A stretch of 64,000 nt of DNA, taken from assembly GCF_006542335.1 (NCBI RefSeq), contig NZ_CP032485.1, forward strand, positions 343,501 to 407,500. Direction: 5' to 3'. This stretch comes from Neokomagataea tanensis. Lineage in GTDB: Bacteria; Pseudomonadota; Alphaproteobacteria; Acetobacterales; Acetobacteraceae. Both the position numbers and the translations under genes were made by a program. Below are positions 48,804 through 57,486 of this stretch, piece by piece (position 1 is the stretch's first letter; each line of letters opens with the position of its first letter). The notes beneath the pieces were generated by a model. The model worked only from the letters and a program-made list of their open reading frames with translations, was not told where the DNA came from and ran no database searches.

Positions 48804-51296
48804 ATGGGCGTTGAAATGAGCTATACTGTATCCTTATCTCGCAAAAAACGGGCTGCAATCGCCAGCATGCTGCTCAGCAGCACATTACTGGCTCCCACAG
48901 CCTACGTTCACGCCCAAAACATCCCCGAAAAAACAAAAAAACACCCCTCCCCTCCAAGCACCGTCCACAAAAAGACACAACAGGCTGAGGCTCCCGGCGG
49001 CAACGAAGCTATTATCGTTACCGGTACACGCGAATTTGGAAAAAAAGCGCGGGATTCACTCTCACCTATCGACGTTGTTTCGCATCGACAAATTGCCAAT
49101 ACAGGGCAGCCCACACTTAGAGATGCCCTCGCCCTACTGCTGCCATCCCTTACAGTGCCCACAGCCGGCTTTGATGCAGGTGCACTGACAGATACAATTG
49201 CATTGCGCGGCCTCAATCCTAACGAAACACTTGTCCTAGTCGACGGCAAACGCCGCCATACCACTGCAAACATTTACGCTGACCCGGGCCCCACTCAAGG
49301 AGCAACACCAGTCGATATCGACATGATCCCCATGTCGATGATTGACCATGTTGAAGTCCTCCGTGACGGCGCGTCCGCTCAATATGGGTCCGACGCCATC
49401 GCAGGTGTCGTGAATATTATCCTGAAAAAACAGGCTCACGGCCTGAATATCCGCTCAAACACCGGCATTACCAGCGGCGGAGACGGCTTCCAGCAAGGCG
49501 TTTATCTCGACGGCGGCTTCCATCTTGGCAATCGGGGCTACCTCCATATTGGTGGAGATTTTGTCCATCAAGACCACGCCTACAGATCGGCCGCGGACAG
49601 CCGTACAGGTACAACCAGCAATCCAATTTTGAGCCAACCCGAGCAAACGCGCCAAAGCGTGGCTGTGACTGCCGGCTATGACCTCACTGAAAATGTCCAA
49701 GCCTATGGTTCAGCGACCTATGCACATCGCCATGCTGAATCTTACCAAAATAACCGCCTGGCCTCATCTCTCAAATCGTACCCGGCCTATGCCGCTCTGT
49801 ATCCTAACGGGTACACGCCTATCATGGCGTTGGAAGAAAATGATTTTGAACTAACAGCTGGCGTAAAAGGCTTTTTTGCCGGTTGGAACTGGGACCTCTC
49901 CTCCGTATATGGCCGGGATTTTGATCGTTTTGATGCGTTAAGCACAACCAATACGGCAGTCCTGACTGCTTCTGGACGCACCCCTACAAACTTCATTAAC
50001 GCTCAGGGCTACAACGATTCCCAGTGGACCAATAGCTTCGATATATCCCGCAAAATTAATCTGTCTTTCTGGCCGCACAGCATCAATATCGCAGGCGGCG
50101 CTTCTTACCGCTATGAATCCTACTCAATAGGAACTGGCTCCGCAGACAGTACTGCTGGCACCGGAGCGGATGGCATTCCCGGAACCTCGTCCTTCAATGC
50201 AGGGAATTGGAACAGAGACGTTGTGTCGGGCTATATCGATCTCGCCACGCATTTGACGAAGAAATGGCAAATCGACCTCGCCGGCCGTACAGAGCATTAT
50301 ACGGATGTCGGGGATGCCCAGACAGGTAAAGTAGCAACCCGCTATGACTTCACGCCTCGCTTCGCAATTCGTGGGAATATCAGCACAGGCTTCCACGCCC
50401 CAACGTTAGCACAGCAGCATTACTCGGCGCTGGCAGTGTCGCCGACAGCTGCACGCGGTCTTATCGCCGTCAATTCACCCGGTGCGCTTAGTAACGGCGC
50501 ATCCGCCCTTACGCCGGAATACTCCACCAGCGCTGAGGGCGGCATTATTGCGGAACCTATTCACAAACTCCATGTGACAGTTGACGCATACCAAATCGAC
50601 TTGCGGGACCGGATCCAGCCCGGCGGAAACGTCTACGGCATCAACGCCTATAATGCGCTTGTAGCGGATAATTTTCCAATTTCAGCCGATGCAAAAAATT
50701 GGCCCGCAAGCCAGCTTTCAACACATTGGTTTGCCAATGTTGCAACAACACGTACGCAAGGCTTGGACTTAACCGCAACCTACAACACCGCATTAGGCAA
50801 ATATGGCCAAGTAGATTGGGACGCGGCGCTAAATCTCAACCGCACACGCCTTCGTCACCAATCAACGGCGTCAAATGGTGACCCGCTGCTAAACGCACAA
50901 TATATCGCTTACATCACCACAGCTTATCCACGCTCCAAAATCATTTTTGGCGGAACTTGGCACTCTCCACAAAACCGTTGGAACGTCTCACTGCACGAAA
51001 TCCGGTACGGTCAAACGACTTCGCAATTAACGTACTATTCGGGGCCGCTTGTAGGGCAAACGAATGTTTATCGCGAGTTCCAAAACGTACCTAAATGGAC
51101 CACGAATGCCTCAGTTACCTTCAATATTAACCCTAATTGGAGCGCGACGATCGGTGGAAACAACATTTTCGCAGCGTATCCATCGAAAGTACCAAGCATC
51201 AACCGCTACTTGGGTGCGCCTCAATATTACATGAGCACGAACCAACTCGGCATTACAGGCGGCTATTATTATCTTGATGTTTCGGCTCGTTTTTAA
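48804..51296 (+). CDS. TonB-dependent outer-membrane receptor
   Basis: 830 residues. Signal peptide to about residue 37 (AYVHAQ), TonB-box-like EAIIVTGTRE near 68-77, plug domain with LRDALALLLPSLTV, LRGLNPNETLVLVDGKRRH and VEVLRDGASAQYGSDAIAGV, then a 22-strand barrel ending in the aromatic GGYYYLDVSARF, right for outer-membrane insertion. The plug resembles receptors usually annotated as siderophore/iron or carbohydrate type; substrate is open. A second ATG at 48816 is an equally possible start. Monocistronic. Confidence 0.92.
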   Translation: MGVEMSYTVSLSRKKRAAIASMLLSSTLLAPTAYVHAQNIPEKTKKHPSPPSTVHKKTQQAEAPGGNEAIIVTGTREFGKKARDSLSPIDVVSHRQIANTGQPTLRDALALLLPSLTVPTAGFDAGALTDTIALRGLNPNETLVLVDGKRRHTTANIYADPGPTQGATPVDIDMIPMSMIDHVEVLRDGASAQYGSDAIAGVVNIILKKQAHGLNIRSNTGITSGGDGFQQGVYLDGGFHLGNRGYLHIGGDFVHQDHAYRSAADSRTGTTSNPILSQPEQTRQSVAVTAGYDLTENVQAYGSATYAHRHAESYQNNRLASSLKSYPAYAALYPNGYTPIMALEENDFELTAGVKGFFAGWNWDLSSVYGRDFDRFDALSTTNTAVLTASGRTPTNFINAQGYNDSQWTNSFDISRKINLSFWPHSINIAGGASYRYESYSIGTGSADSTAGTGADGIPGTSSFNAGNWNRDVVSGYIDLATHLTKKWQIDLAGRTEHYTDVGDAQTGKVATRYDFTPRFAIRGNISTGFHAPTLAQQHYSALAVSPTAARGLIAVNSPGALSNGASALTPEYSTSAEGGIIAEPIHKLHVTVDAYQIDLRDRIQPGGNVYGINAYNALVADNFPISADAKNWPASQLSTHWFANVATTRTQGLDLTATYNTALGKYGQVDWDAALNLNRTRLRHQSTASNGDPLLNAQYIAYITTAYPRSKIIFGGTWHSPQNRWNVSLHEIRYGQTTSQLTYYSGPLVGQTNVYREFQNVPKWTTNASVTFNINPNWSATIGGNNIFAAYPSKVPSINRYLGAPQYYMSTNQLGITGGYYYLDVSARF

Positions 51297-51332
51297 AAAA
51301 CGGGCTCAAAGCAAAACATCCAAACATTAAGC

Positions 51333-51366
51333 AAAAAAGAAACGCGCCACATCTGGCGCGTTTTTT
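51333..51366. terminator. Bidirectional terminator between receptor and tRNA-His
   Basis: A 10-bp perfect stem (aaacgcgcca / tggcgcgttt) with a 4-base loop, A-run on one side and T-run on the other, serves the receptor (+) and tRNA-His (-). Confidence 0.85.
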
Positions 51367-51482
51367 ATGCAGGCATAAGGCGAAAACTTCTTAAGCCTCT
51401 GGCCAGCCGAAAAACTTACACACAGCAATGGGGGGCTGCTGCGCTTTTGCAAAAACAAGATACTATATTTTGGTGAGTTTGC

Positions 51483-51559
51483 TGGGGCGAATGACGGGGA
51501 TCGAACCCGCGACAACCGGTACCACAAACCGGCGCTCTACCGACTGAGCTACATCCGCC
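51483..51559 (-). tRNA. tRNA-His (GTG anticodon), encoded G-1 and CCA
   Basis: Cloverleaf read from the minus strand: acceptor GCGGATG / CATTCGC with an extra 5' G (G-1) facing C73, D stem GCTC/GAGC, anticodon stem CCGGT/ACCGG with loop TTGTGGT (anticodon GTG), T arm GCGGG-TTCGATC-CCCGT, then encoded CCA. The G-1:C73 pair is the identity element of histidyl-tRNA, which settles the assignment. Confidence 0.96.
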
Positions 51560-51573
51560 ACACAGCGAGAGGG

Positions 51574-51602
51574 TGTATAAGAAATCTCAGGGGGTTCGTC
51601 TA
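51574..51602 (-). promoter_or_regulatory. Promoter of tRNA-His
   Basis: Minus strand TAGACG, 17 bases, TATACA, with a start point a few bases before the tRNA. A 5-bp repeat (ggggg / ccccc, 51590-51608) surrounds the -35 box. The remainder up to 51822 shows no gene; it must hold the SulP promoter, which I could not place. Confidence 0.5.
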
Positions 51603-51822
51603 CCCCCCTTCCGCAGTTTTTTAGCACAAACCGCAATTTTATTTTCAAACGCCACCACTTGGTCAGGCGTAAAGAACGAGCCTTTCAAACAAGACTTCAT
51701 TCCTATTCCATCCCGCGTTACACTCAAACCAGAATTGCCGCGCCGGGCCCGATATACGTCGCACCCTTTTAACCCACCCCCTAAGGCTGAACTCTCGCTT
51801 TAATCCAACAGGAACACTCTAC

Positions 51823-53277
51823 ATGAATTTTGCTCTATACAGACAACAATGGGCCCAAAACCCATTGCGCGAAGTGCTGGCTGGAATGGTCGGTACCTTC
51901 GCCTTGATCCCAGAAGTCATTGCCTTTTCATATATTGCCGGGGTTTCACCTGCGGTCTCTCTCTTTGCCTCTTTTGTTATATCTGTATCGATCGCACTAT
52001 TTGGGGGACGGCCGGGCATGATCTCCGGAGCGGCAGGCTCCGTTGCTCTCGTCGCGGCCCCGCTGGTTCACCGGCATGGCGTAGATATGATGCTCGTGGC
52101 GACATTGCTGGCGGGCGCGCTGCAAATCATCTTTGGAGTGCTGCGCTTTGAATCCGTCATGCGCTTCGTTCCGGCTGAGGTACGTACGGGATTTGTAAAT
52201 GCGCTCGCTATTCTCATCTTCTCGGCACAAATACCGCAAATACTCGGAGCCGGTACCGCAACTTACCTTCTGATTGGCTTGGGCCTGATCGTCATTTATC
52301 TGGCGCCAAAAATCTCTACCGCCATCCCCTCGCCCCTTATCTGCATCATACTCCTCACGGCGATCACGATGGTGCATCCAATGCCTGTGCGAACTGTCCA
52401 TGATCTGGGCGACTTGCCAACAGGCCTCCCGCACCTGACATGGCCGCATGTTGCTCTGACGTGGGATAATCTCAGCATCATATTCCCTTACGCTTTAGCA
52501 ATGGCCGCAGTCGGCCTCCTTGAATCCATGATGACTGCCACCGTAGTCGACGAGGAGACAGACACACACGGGAACCAGCGCGCTGAATGCACCGGGCTTG
52601 GCATCTCTAATATTCTCGTTGGAGCTTTCGGAGGGATCGCTGGCTGCGGCATGATTGGCCAAACCGTAGGCAATCTGCGCTATGGTGGCCGCGGGCGACT
52701 TTCCACCTTCACCGCAGGCGCATTCTTGCTCATCCTCATGGTTCTTTTGCACCCATGGGTTGCACAAGTCCCCATGGCGGCGCTTGTAGCAATTATGATC
52801 ATGGTTTCCGCCAGCACTTTCGCGTGGGGGAGCCTCGGTGATCTTTTACGTCATCCCAAATTATCCAGCTTGACCATGCTCGTTACTGTTGCCGTCGTGG
52901 TGCTCACACACGACCTCGCTGCTGGCGTCGTTGCAGGCGTATTGCTCTACGGCGTTTTCTTTGCATGGCGGGCTGCCTCCATGCTGTCTGTAAAGAAAAC
53001 AAGCACCTCAACAACCGACACTTATACCGTTCATGGGCAAATGTTCTTTGCCTCTGCAAGCGGCCTCTCTGAAGCATTGGAGTACCATAGCCCCGCCCAA
53101 AACGTTGTGCTTGACCTATCAGATGCTCATTTCTGGGACATTACCTCTGTTCAGGTACTCGAAGGCGCTATCAGCAAACTTGAGAGCCACGGCTACAGCG
53201 TGCAAGTAATCGGCCTCAACAAAGAGCGGCATGGTATTATCGCCTCTCAGTCCGAACATAATTTACTCGCACTTTAA
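51823..53277 (+). CDS. SulP family anion transporter with STAS domain
   Basis: 484 residues. Ten or more membrane segments beginning [21 protein letters not shown] (the SulP entry motif), [19 protein letters not shown], and [20 protein letters not shown]. From about 400 on a soluble STAS domain with [21 protein letters not shown]. SulP carriers move sulfate, bicarbonate or C4-dicarboxylates; which one is unclear. AGGAA lies eight bases before the ATG. Shorter than the 550-700 residues of many members, but not truncated. Confidence 0.92.
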   Translation: MNFALYRQQWAQNPLREVLAGMVGTFALIPEVIAFSYIAGVSPAVSLFASFVISVSIALFGGRPGMISGAAGSVALVAAPLVHRHGVDMMLVATLLAGALQIIFGVLRFESVMRFVPAEVRTGFVNALAILIFSAQIPQILGAGTATYLLIGLGLIVIYLAPKISTAIPSPLICIILLTAITMVHPMPVRTVHDLGDLPTGLPHLTWPHVALTWDNLSIIFPYALAMAAVGLLESMMTATVVDEETDTHGNQRAECTGLGISNILVGAFGGIAGCGMIGQTVGNLRYGGRGRLSTFTAGAFLLILMVLLHPWVAQVPMAALVAIMIMVSASTFAWGSLGDLLRHPKLSSLTMLVTVAVVVLTHDLAAGVVAGVLLYGVFFAWRAASMLSVKKTSTSTTDTYTVHGQMFFASASGLSEALEYHSPAQNVVLDLSDAHFWDITSVQVLEGAISKLESHGYSVQVIGLNKERHGIIASQSEHNLLAL

Positions 53278-53281
53278 GAGT

Positions 53282-53311
53282 AAAAAAAAGGGGCGTTACC
53301 GCCCCTTTTTT
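53282..53311. terminator. Bidirectional terminator
   Basis: ggggcg / cgcccc stem with TTAC loop between A8 and T6, shared by the convergent SulP and TonB-receptor genes. Confidence 0.88.
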
Positions 53312-53312
53312 A

Positions 53313-55565
53313 TCAGAAACGCTGTTCAATCCCTGTCAGGATTGTACGACGCAGACCGTATTGTGGCGCACCGACGCCAATGCCAGAGCCATCACGCAAC
53401 AGATATGTTCTGTCGAACAAGTTGGTCACATCCAAACGCAGCTGCGTTGTTTTGAAAAAACGACTGTGGAACAAATTTTCAAACGATTGAACAAACGACA
53501 GATTAAACGTTGCATATTGTGGAACCGATGCCCCATTCGGCACGGCTCCATCAGCCCGCAAACCACTTCCATAAACCATAGAGGCTGACATTCTCAGCGG
53601 ATGCATGGAGTGATTAAACGCTGTGTAACTTCCTCCGGCAGAGGCGGTCCAGCGCTGATCGTGGTCCAAATGTATCCAACGATTTTGGATGTAAGCGAGA
53701 TCGTCAGGCGAGAAGTTCCATTGAGCCGAAACGATGTCTTTCCCCATAGCGCGCGACCATGAAAAATTGCCATAAACACTAAATGGGCCGTGCGTATAAT
53801 CCGTCGTGAATTCATAGCCATGCACTTGACCACGCCGGTAATTAAAGACGGATAGTAAAACCGGCGAACCGAACTGCCCTTCATCGATCATATTTTTCGC
53901 AAGCTTTACATAGGCATCAAACGACGCGTGCCAGCCGGGAAGCAACGTCTGAGAAATTCCTGCATCGAAATAGTGGTCCCGCTCAGCGCGCGGCGTATCG
54001 TTTAAGAACGTGCCCGGCGCAGCAGAGGTATTTGCAAATGGCAGGAGCGAACTGCCACCGACCAATTCAAATGGTGGTGGAGTGAAATAGCGGGAATAGC
54101 CAGCGTGCAGTGCGGCGCCTTTCCAAGGCTGATACACGATGTTCAGACGGGGGCTAACCTGCTTTGCATGCGTGTATTCATCGACACCGTCGAAACGCAA
54201 GCCGTAATTAATCGTCAAATTGTGCAGTACGCGCCATTCATCTTGCGCATAAAGCCCATACATCCAGCCCGTACGCCCAGTACCTGAGTGGATATTGATC
54301 GGTGTATCTGAATAAACCGGATTCCCGTCCGCGTCTTCACCGCTTTGCGGGTAAACACTTGAATCTGTTTTCGATGTGTTGCGCTCAACGTAAAACTGAT
54401 AACCAAATCTTATGGTATGTTTAGGAGCTACACGCCAGGTGGCATCCGTTTGGTTACCCGTTGAAAAAACGCCCCGTGCGGCATTTTGTGCAATGCCGTT
54501 ATACACCAAGTCGCCTAATGGATCGGGGGTGTAACGTAACGAGCTATACCGCGTGACGATAGAGCTTTGAACACTTAGCCGCCCAAGTTCTTTTTGAAGC
54601 GACAAAATGCCAAAATCTGTAATTTCTTTTTGATGTTCATTCAGCGCCGCGCTGTCTACGCTGCCATAAACTTTTTGCGACAAAGAACTGTTCAGAAAGC
54701 TTGGATCAGCGAATTGCCGCTGTTGCCCGGGATTATTCGGCAGCTGATACTCTGCATTTGATACACCGGCTGTCAGGCTTATCCGCGTATCGGCATCCAA
54801 CGTGTACCGAGCATGGCCGAGAAAGTGATATTGATTAGTAAGATCATGCAACGCATTAAACGTCGGCTCAGGATTTTCAATGCCTACGCGATTATGAACA
54901 AAATCTGCTGTAGCGAACCAATCCCATTTTCCTGCATGGCCACCATACTGCACAGAAGGCTGGAAATAATCACGCGCGCCGCCATACATGGAAATATTGC
55001 CACCAGCATCCGCGAAGCCATTCTTCGTCGTGATATCAATGACACCTGCCTGCAAAAACCCGTATTCACTAGGCAACGCGCCTGTTGTCAGCGACAAGTC
55101 ATGGGCAAAACGCGTCATCAAAGCCTGACCAAATACGCTCGTACCCTCAGGCAGAGCAACACCATCAAGGCGAAACTGAACCTCGTTATGATCCCCACGG
55201 ACGTGGATCTGCCCATAACTATCCAGTGCAACGCCTGGAGCTTGGATCAAGAGAGATGTCAGGGGAGCATTATCTCCACCGGGGTTGGCTTCAATATTTT
55301 GCCGTGAGAAACGATAGGTCGTGGCCCCGGTTGCTGGCTGCAGCGCCGCGCGAGCTTGTTCAAGGTGAGCATTGACAACAATATTGTCTTCTCCGGTGCG
55401 GCTACGAACCGACACCGAAACATTTTTCTGATTATCAACTTTGCCGAAGTTTGTTCGCGCTGCCCCTTCATTCTGATCCGGTAAGTCTTGTGCATAAACA
55501 GCAGAGCACAAAGCTGTCGTTGAGCACAGCGAGAGCAGGACGCGGTTAAAACGTAACTTAAACAC
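53313..55565 (-). CDS. TonB-dependent receptor next to levansucrase
   Basis: 750 residues from a GTG start at 55565, which has AGGGG seven bases upstream and yields a clean signal peptide (MFKLRFNRVLLSLCSTTALC to SAVYAQ). A longer frame with ATG exists but adds 22 residues without signal character. Plug domain: LTSLLIQAPGVALDSYGQIH, VRGDHNEVQFRLDGVALPEG, PSEYGFLQAGVIDITTKNGF; the barrel ends GLRRTILTGIEQRF. Position after levansucrase and its terminator suggests sugar or oligosaccharide uptake, but that is inference; it has its own leader with a small palindrome. Confidence 0.9.
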   Translation of the reverse strand: MFKLRFNRVLLSLCSTTALCSAVYAQDLPDQNEGAARTNFGKVDNQKNVSVSVRSRTGEDNIVVNAHLEQARAALQPATGATTYRFSRQNIEANPGGDNAPLTSLLIQAPGVALDSYGQIHVRGDHNEVQFRLDGVALPEGTSVFGQALMTRFAHDLSLTTGALPSEYGFLQAGVIDITTKNGFADAGGNISMYGGARDYFQPSVQYGGHAGKWDWFATADFVHNRVGIENPEPTFNALHDLTNQYHFLGHARYTLDADTRISLTAGVSNAEYQLPNNPGQQRQFADPSFLNSSLSQKVYGSVDSAALNEHQKEITDFGILSLQKELGRLSVQSSIVTRYSSLRYTPDPLGDLVYNGIAQNAARGVFSTGNQTDATWRVAPKHTIRFGYQFYVERNTSKTDSSVYPQSGEDADGNPVYSDTPINIHSGTGRTGWMYGLYAQDEWRVLHNLTINYGLRFDGVDEYTHAKQVSPRLNIVYQPWKGAALHAGYSRYFTPPPFELVGGSSLLPFANTSAAPGTFLNDTPRAERDHYFDAGISQTLLPGWHASFDAYVKLAKNMIDEGQFGSPVLLSVFNYRRGQVHGYEFTTDYTHGPFSVYGNFSWSRAMGKDIVSAQWNFSPDDLAYIQNRWIHLDHDQRWTASAGGSYTAFNHSMHPLRMSASMVYGSGLRADGAVPNGASVPQYATFNLSFVQSFENLFHSRFFKTTQLRLDVTNLFDRTYLLRDGSGIGVGAPQYGLRRTILTGIEQRF

Positions 55566-55610
55566 TATGGAGCCCCTTGAGGGAAAAATACATTCTTTGT
55601 TACTTATGTA

Positions 55611-55625
55611 TGTTATATCATAACA
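55611..55625 (-). promoter_or_regulatory. Palindrome at the receptor promoter
   Basis: tgttat-atc-ataaca, perfect 6-bp arms, overlapping a TATGAT that could serve as -10 box. A candidate operator for the receptor gene. Confidence 0.35.
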
Positions 55626-55657
55626 CCGCAAGCACCCCCGATACCCCCTAGCCCATT

Positions 55658-55693
55658 AAAAAGCCGCCTGCGACAAAAACATCACAGACGGCT
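55658..55693 (-). terminator. Intrinsic terminator of levansucrase
   Basis: A 12-bp stem (agccgcctgcga / tcacagacggct, two G-U on the RNA) with 8-base loop and T5 on the minus strand, 25 bases after the stop. Confidence 0.88.
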
Positions 55694-55717
55694 TCCAAGA
55701 GCTTTGATGTTGTAGAC

Positions 55718-57442
55718 TTACTGTTTCAAAATACTGGCGGAAACCGTGCTTCCTGCAACTGTCCGGCTGTATACGGCATCCTGAGCTGCAGCCTGCCGAT
55801 CCAGAATAAAGCGGTTGGGTGGCAAATCACCATACGGACCCAAACCATTTGTGCCGTAAGCCGTGTTCAGTTCTGACCAAACACCGTGGAGCTTAATTTG
55901 AATTGTGGGAGCGAACGACCCGCCCCTCTTCGTGCCGATAGCATCAATAAACGACGTCACCAGACCATTAGGCATGTAGTAATGGGAGTATGATTGAAAC
56001 GCATTTGGATTCTGCTCAGGGTTGGGGTCGTAATCAGCCCCAGCCGCAGTATTTAAATCCGTCGGATTAGCCATGAGGAGTCCGCTGCCTGAGTTTAGCG
56101 GGATAAAATCGCTCCGAATGCCTTGCCCAACATAGGCATATTCTCCATCAGGCCCATCCATGCCCGCAGCAAATGTGGTTCTGTGACTAATGGTCATCAA
56201 ATAATAAATGCCACCTTGGATCGACATTTGAGGACGTTCCAACTGGTCATTCACGCAATTGGCGGAAATCAGAGGTGGTAGAAATTTCCACTCCGAAAGA
56301 TCAGCCTTAGTTGCAACTGCCAAACCGATATTAGCGCGTTGGAAAATAGCGCCAGACCCATTCACCTCATCAACTGTTTCTGCGTATTTATCACCCGGAC
56401 GGTACCCCAAATCGCTCGCGTCACAAGGCGTCTCACCCCGCACACCCGAAGAATTTCCCGCGAAAACCATGAACGTCTGCCCCGGATGTGCCGGGTCGGT
56501 AAATGTGTACGGATCGCGGAATGAGAAATACTGGTTCTGTTCGCCCGTCTGATAATAAACGCCGTCAGGCTTCAAGAGTGGGACATGCTTGTCAAAGCCC
56601 GTGAACCAAACGTGGGTATTATCCGAATGGATTTGCCCGTCAGCCTTAGTGATAATCGCTTGAGGGGGTTTAATATTCGACCCCTTAGGTATTGGCGTGT
56701 TGTAAAGCCCGTCCGAAACATCAAACGCCATATCGGTATAAAACGCTGAAATCTGGTTACTATTCGCCTTAAACATACGCATAGAACCAGACCACTGAGC
56801 GTTCTGGGTGTAATCTTGCCCTGCGAACACAGCTGCGCTTGCCCCTTCCGGGAATACTAAGCCGCCGTAAATCCAGCCGCCATTTGCTGGTCTTTGGCTA
56901 GCGGCAACACCCGCCCGCCTGTAAAAATAGCCAATCTTTGCGTGTGTATGCCTCTCGTCAAAACCCAACCCCGTGTTTCTGGAGAATGTCAGGCAAAAAA
57001 TCACCTCCCAGCCGTTATAACTATATTGATTTCCTGCGGCATCAGTCAGAGGCCAAGTATCCCATATCCAAACCTGGTCGTTGGTAACGGGAAAGTCTGT
57101 TGGGATCGCTGGCATGGTTAAAGATGCCGGCAAAGAGTTCTGACCTACAGCCACTTTTGGGTTTGAGATTGCTTTAATTTGTTTGGCGTCGGCGCGTGTC
57201 CATATGGAGGTGTAGTTTTCGTAGACATCATGCGCGACACCAGTATGCAGAGTAGGCTGGGGAAAACCACTCTCGACCGGAATATGCTGCGGCATGTCTT
57301 TATTGGGCATAACACCCGGAATTTGTGGCGGGTTGGGGTCTTTTATAATGCCCGTTGCCGCAGCATGCGCACTGGCAAACAAAAGCGGTGAAACAGCCAA
57401 CCCCATCATCAGTGTTGGTAAGAAAGATTTGCGTAAGATCAC
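55718..57442 (-). CDS. Levansucrase (GH68), secreted
   Basis: 574 residues. Splits sucrose, releasing glucose and building beta-2,6-fructan (levan) or transferring fructose to water. The GTG at 57442 is chosen because CAGGAG is eight bases upstream and a signal peptide follows (MILRKSFLPTLMMGLAVSPL to SAHA). Catalytic residues: nucleophile Asp128 in WIWDTWPL, stabiliser Asp310 in FRDPYTF, acid/base Glu402 in DQLERPQM. Cys340 and Cys396 correspond closely to the disulfide pair of Gluconacetobacter LsdA. No levanase gene accompanies it. Only 44 bases and no terminator separate it from the Hint gene upstream. Confidence 0.95.
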   Translation of the reverse strand: MILRKSFLPTLMMGLAVSPLLFASAHAAATGIIKDPNPPQIPGVMPNKDMPQHIPVESGFPQPTLHTGVAHDVYENYTSIWTRADAKQIKAISNPKVAVGQNSLPASLTMPAIPTDFPVTNDQVWIWDTWPLTDAAGNQYSYNGWEVIFCLTFSRNTGLGFDERHTHAKIGYFYRRAGVAASQRPANGGWIYGGLVFPEGASAAVFAGQDYTQNAQWSGSMRMFKANSNQISAFYTDMAFDVSDGLYNTPIPKGSNIKPPQAIITKADGQIHSDNTHVWFTGFDKHVPLLKPDGVYYQTGEQNQYFSFRDPYTFTDPAHPGQTFMVFAGNSSGVRGETPCDASDLGYRPGDKYAETVDEVNGSGAIFQRANIGLAVATKADLSEWKFLPPLISANCVNDQLERPQMSIQGGIYYLMTISHRTTFAAGMDGPDGEYAYVGQGIRSDFIPLNSGSGLLMANPTDLNTAAGADYDPNPEQNPNAFQSYSHYYMPNGLVTSFIDAIGTKRGGSFAPTIQIKLHGVWSELNTAYGTNGLGPYGDLPPNRFILDRQAAAQDAVYSRTVAGSTVSASILKQ

Positions 57443-57486
57443 AGCTTCCACTCCTGACAAATTAACAATTATTACGTGTCTAATAT

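Noticed and set aside
51590..51608. Five-G/five-C repeat as a terminator upstream of tRNA-His
   Set aside because: No T-run on either strand and it overlaps the tRNA promoter -35 region.
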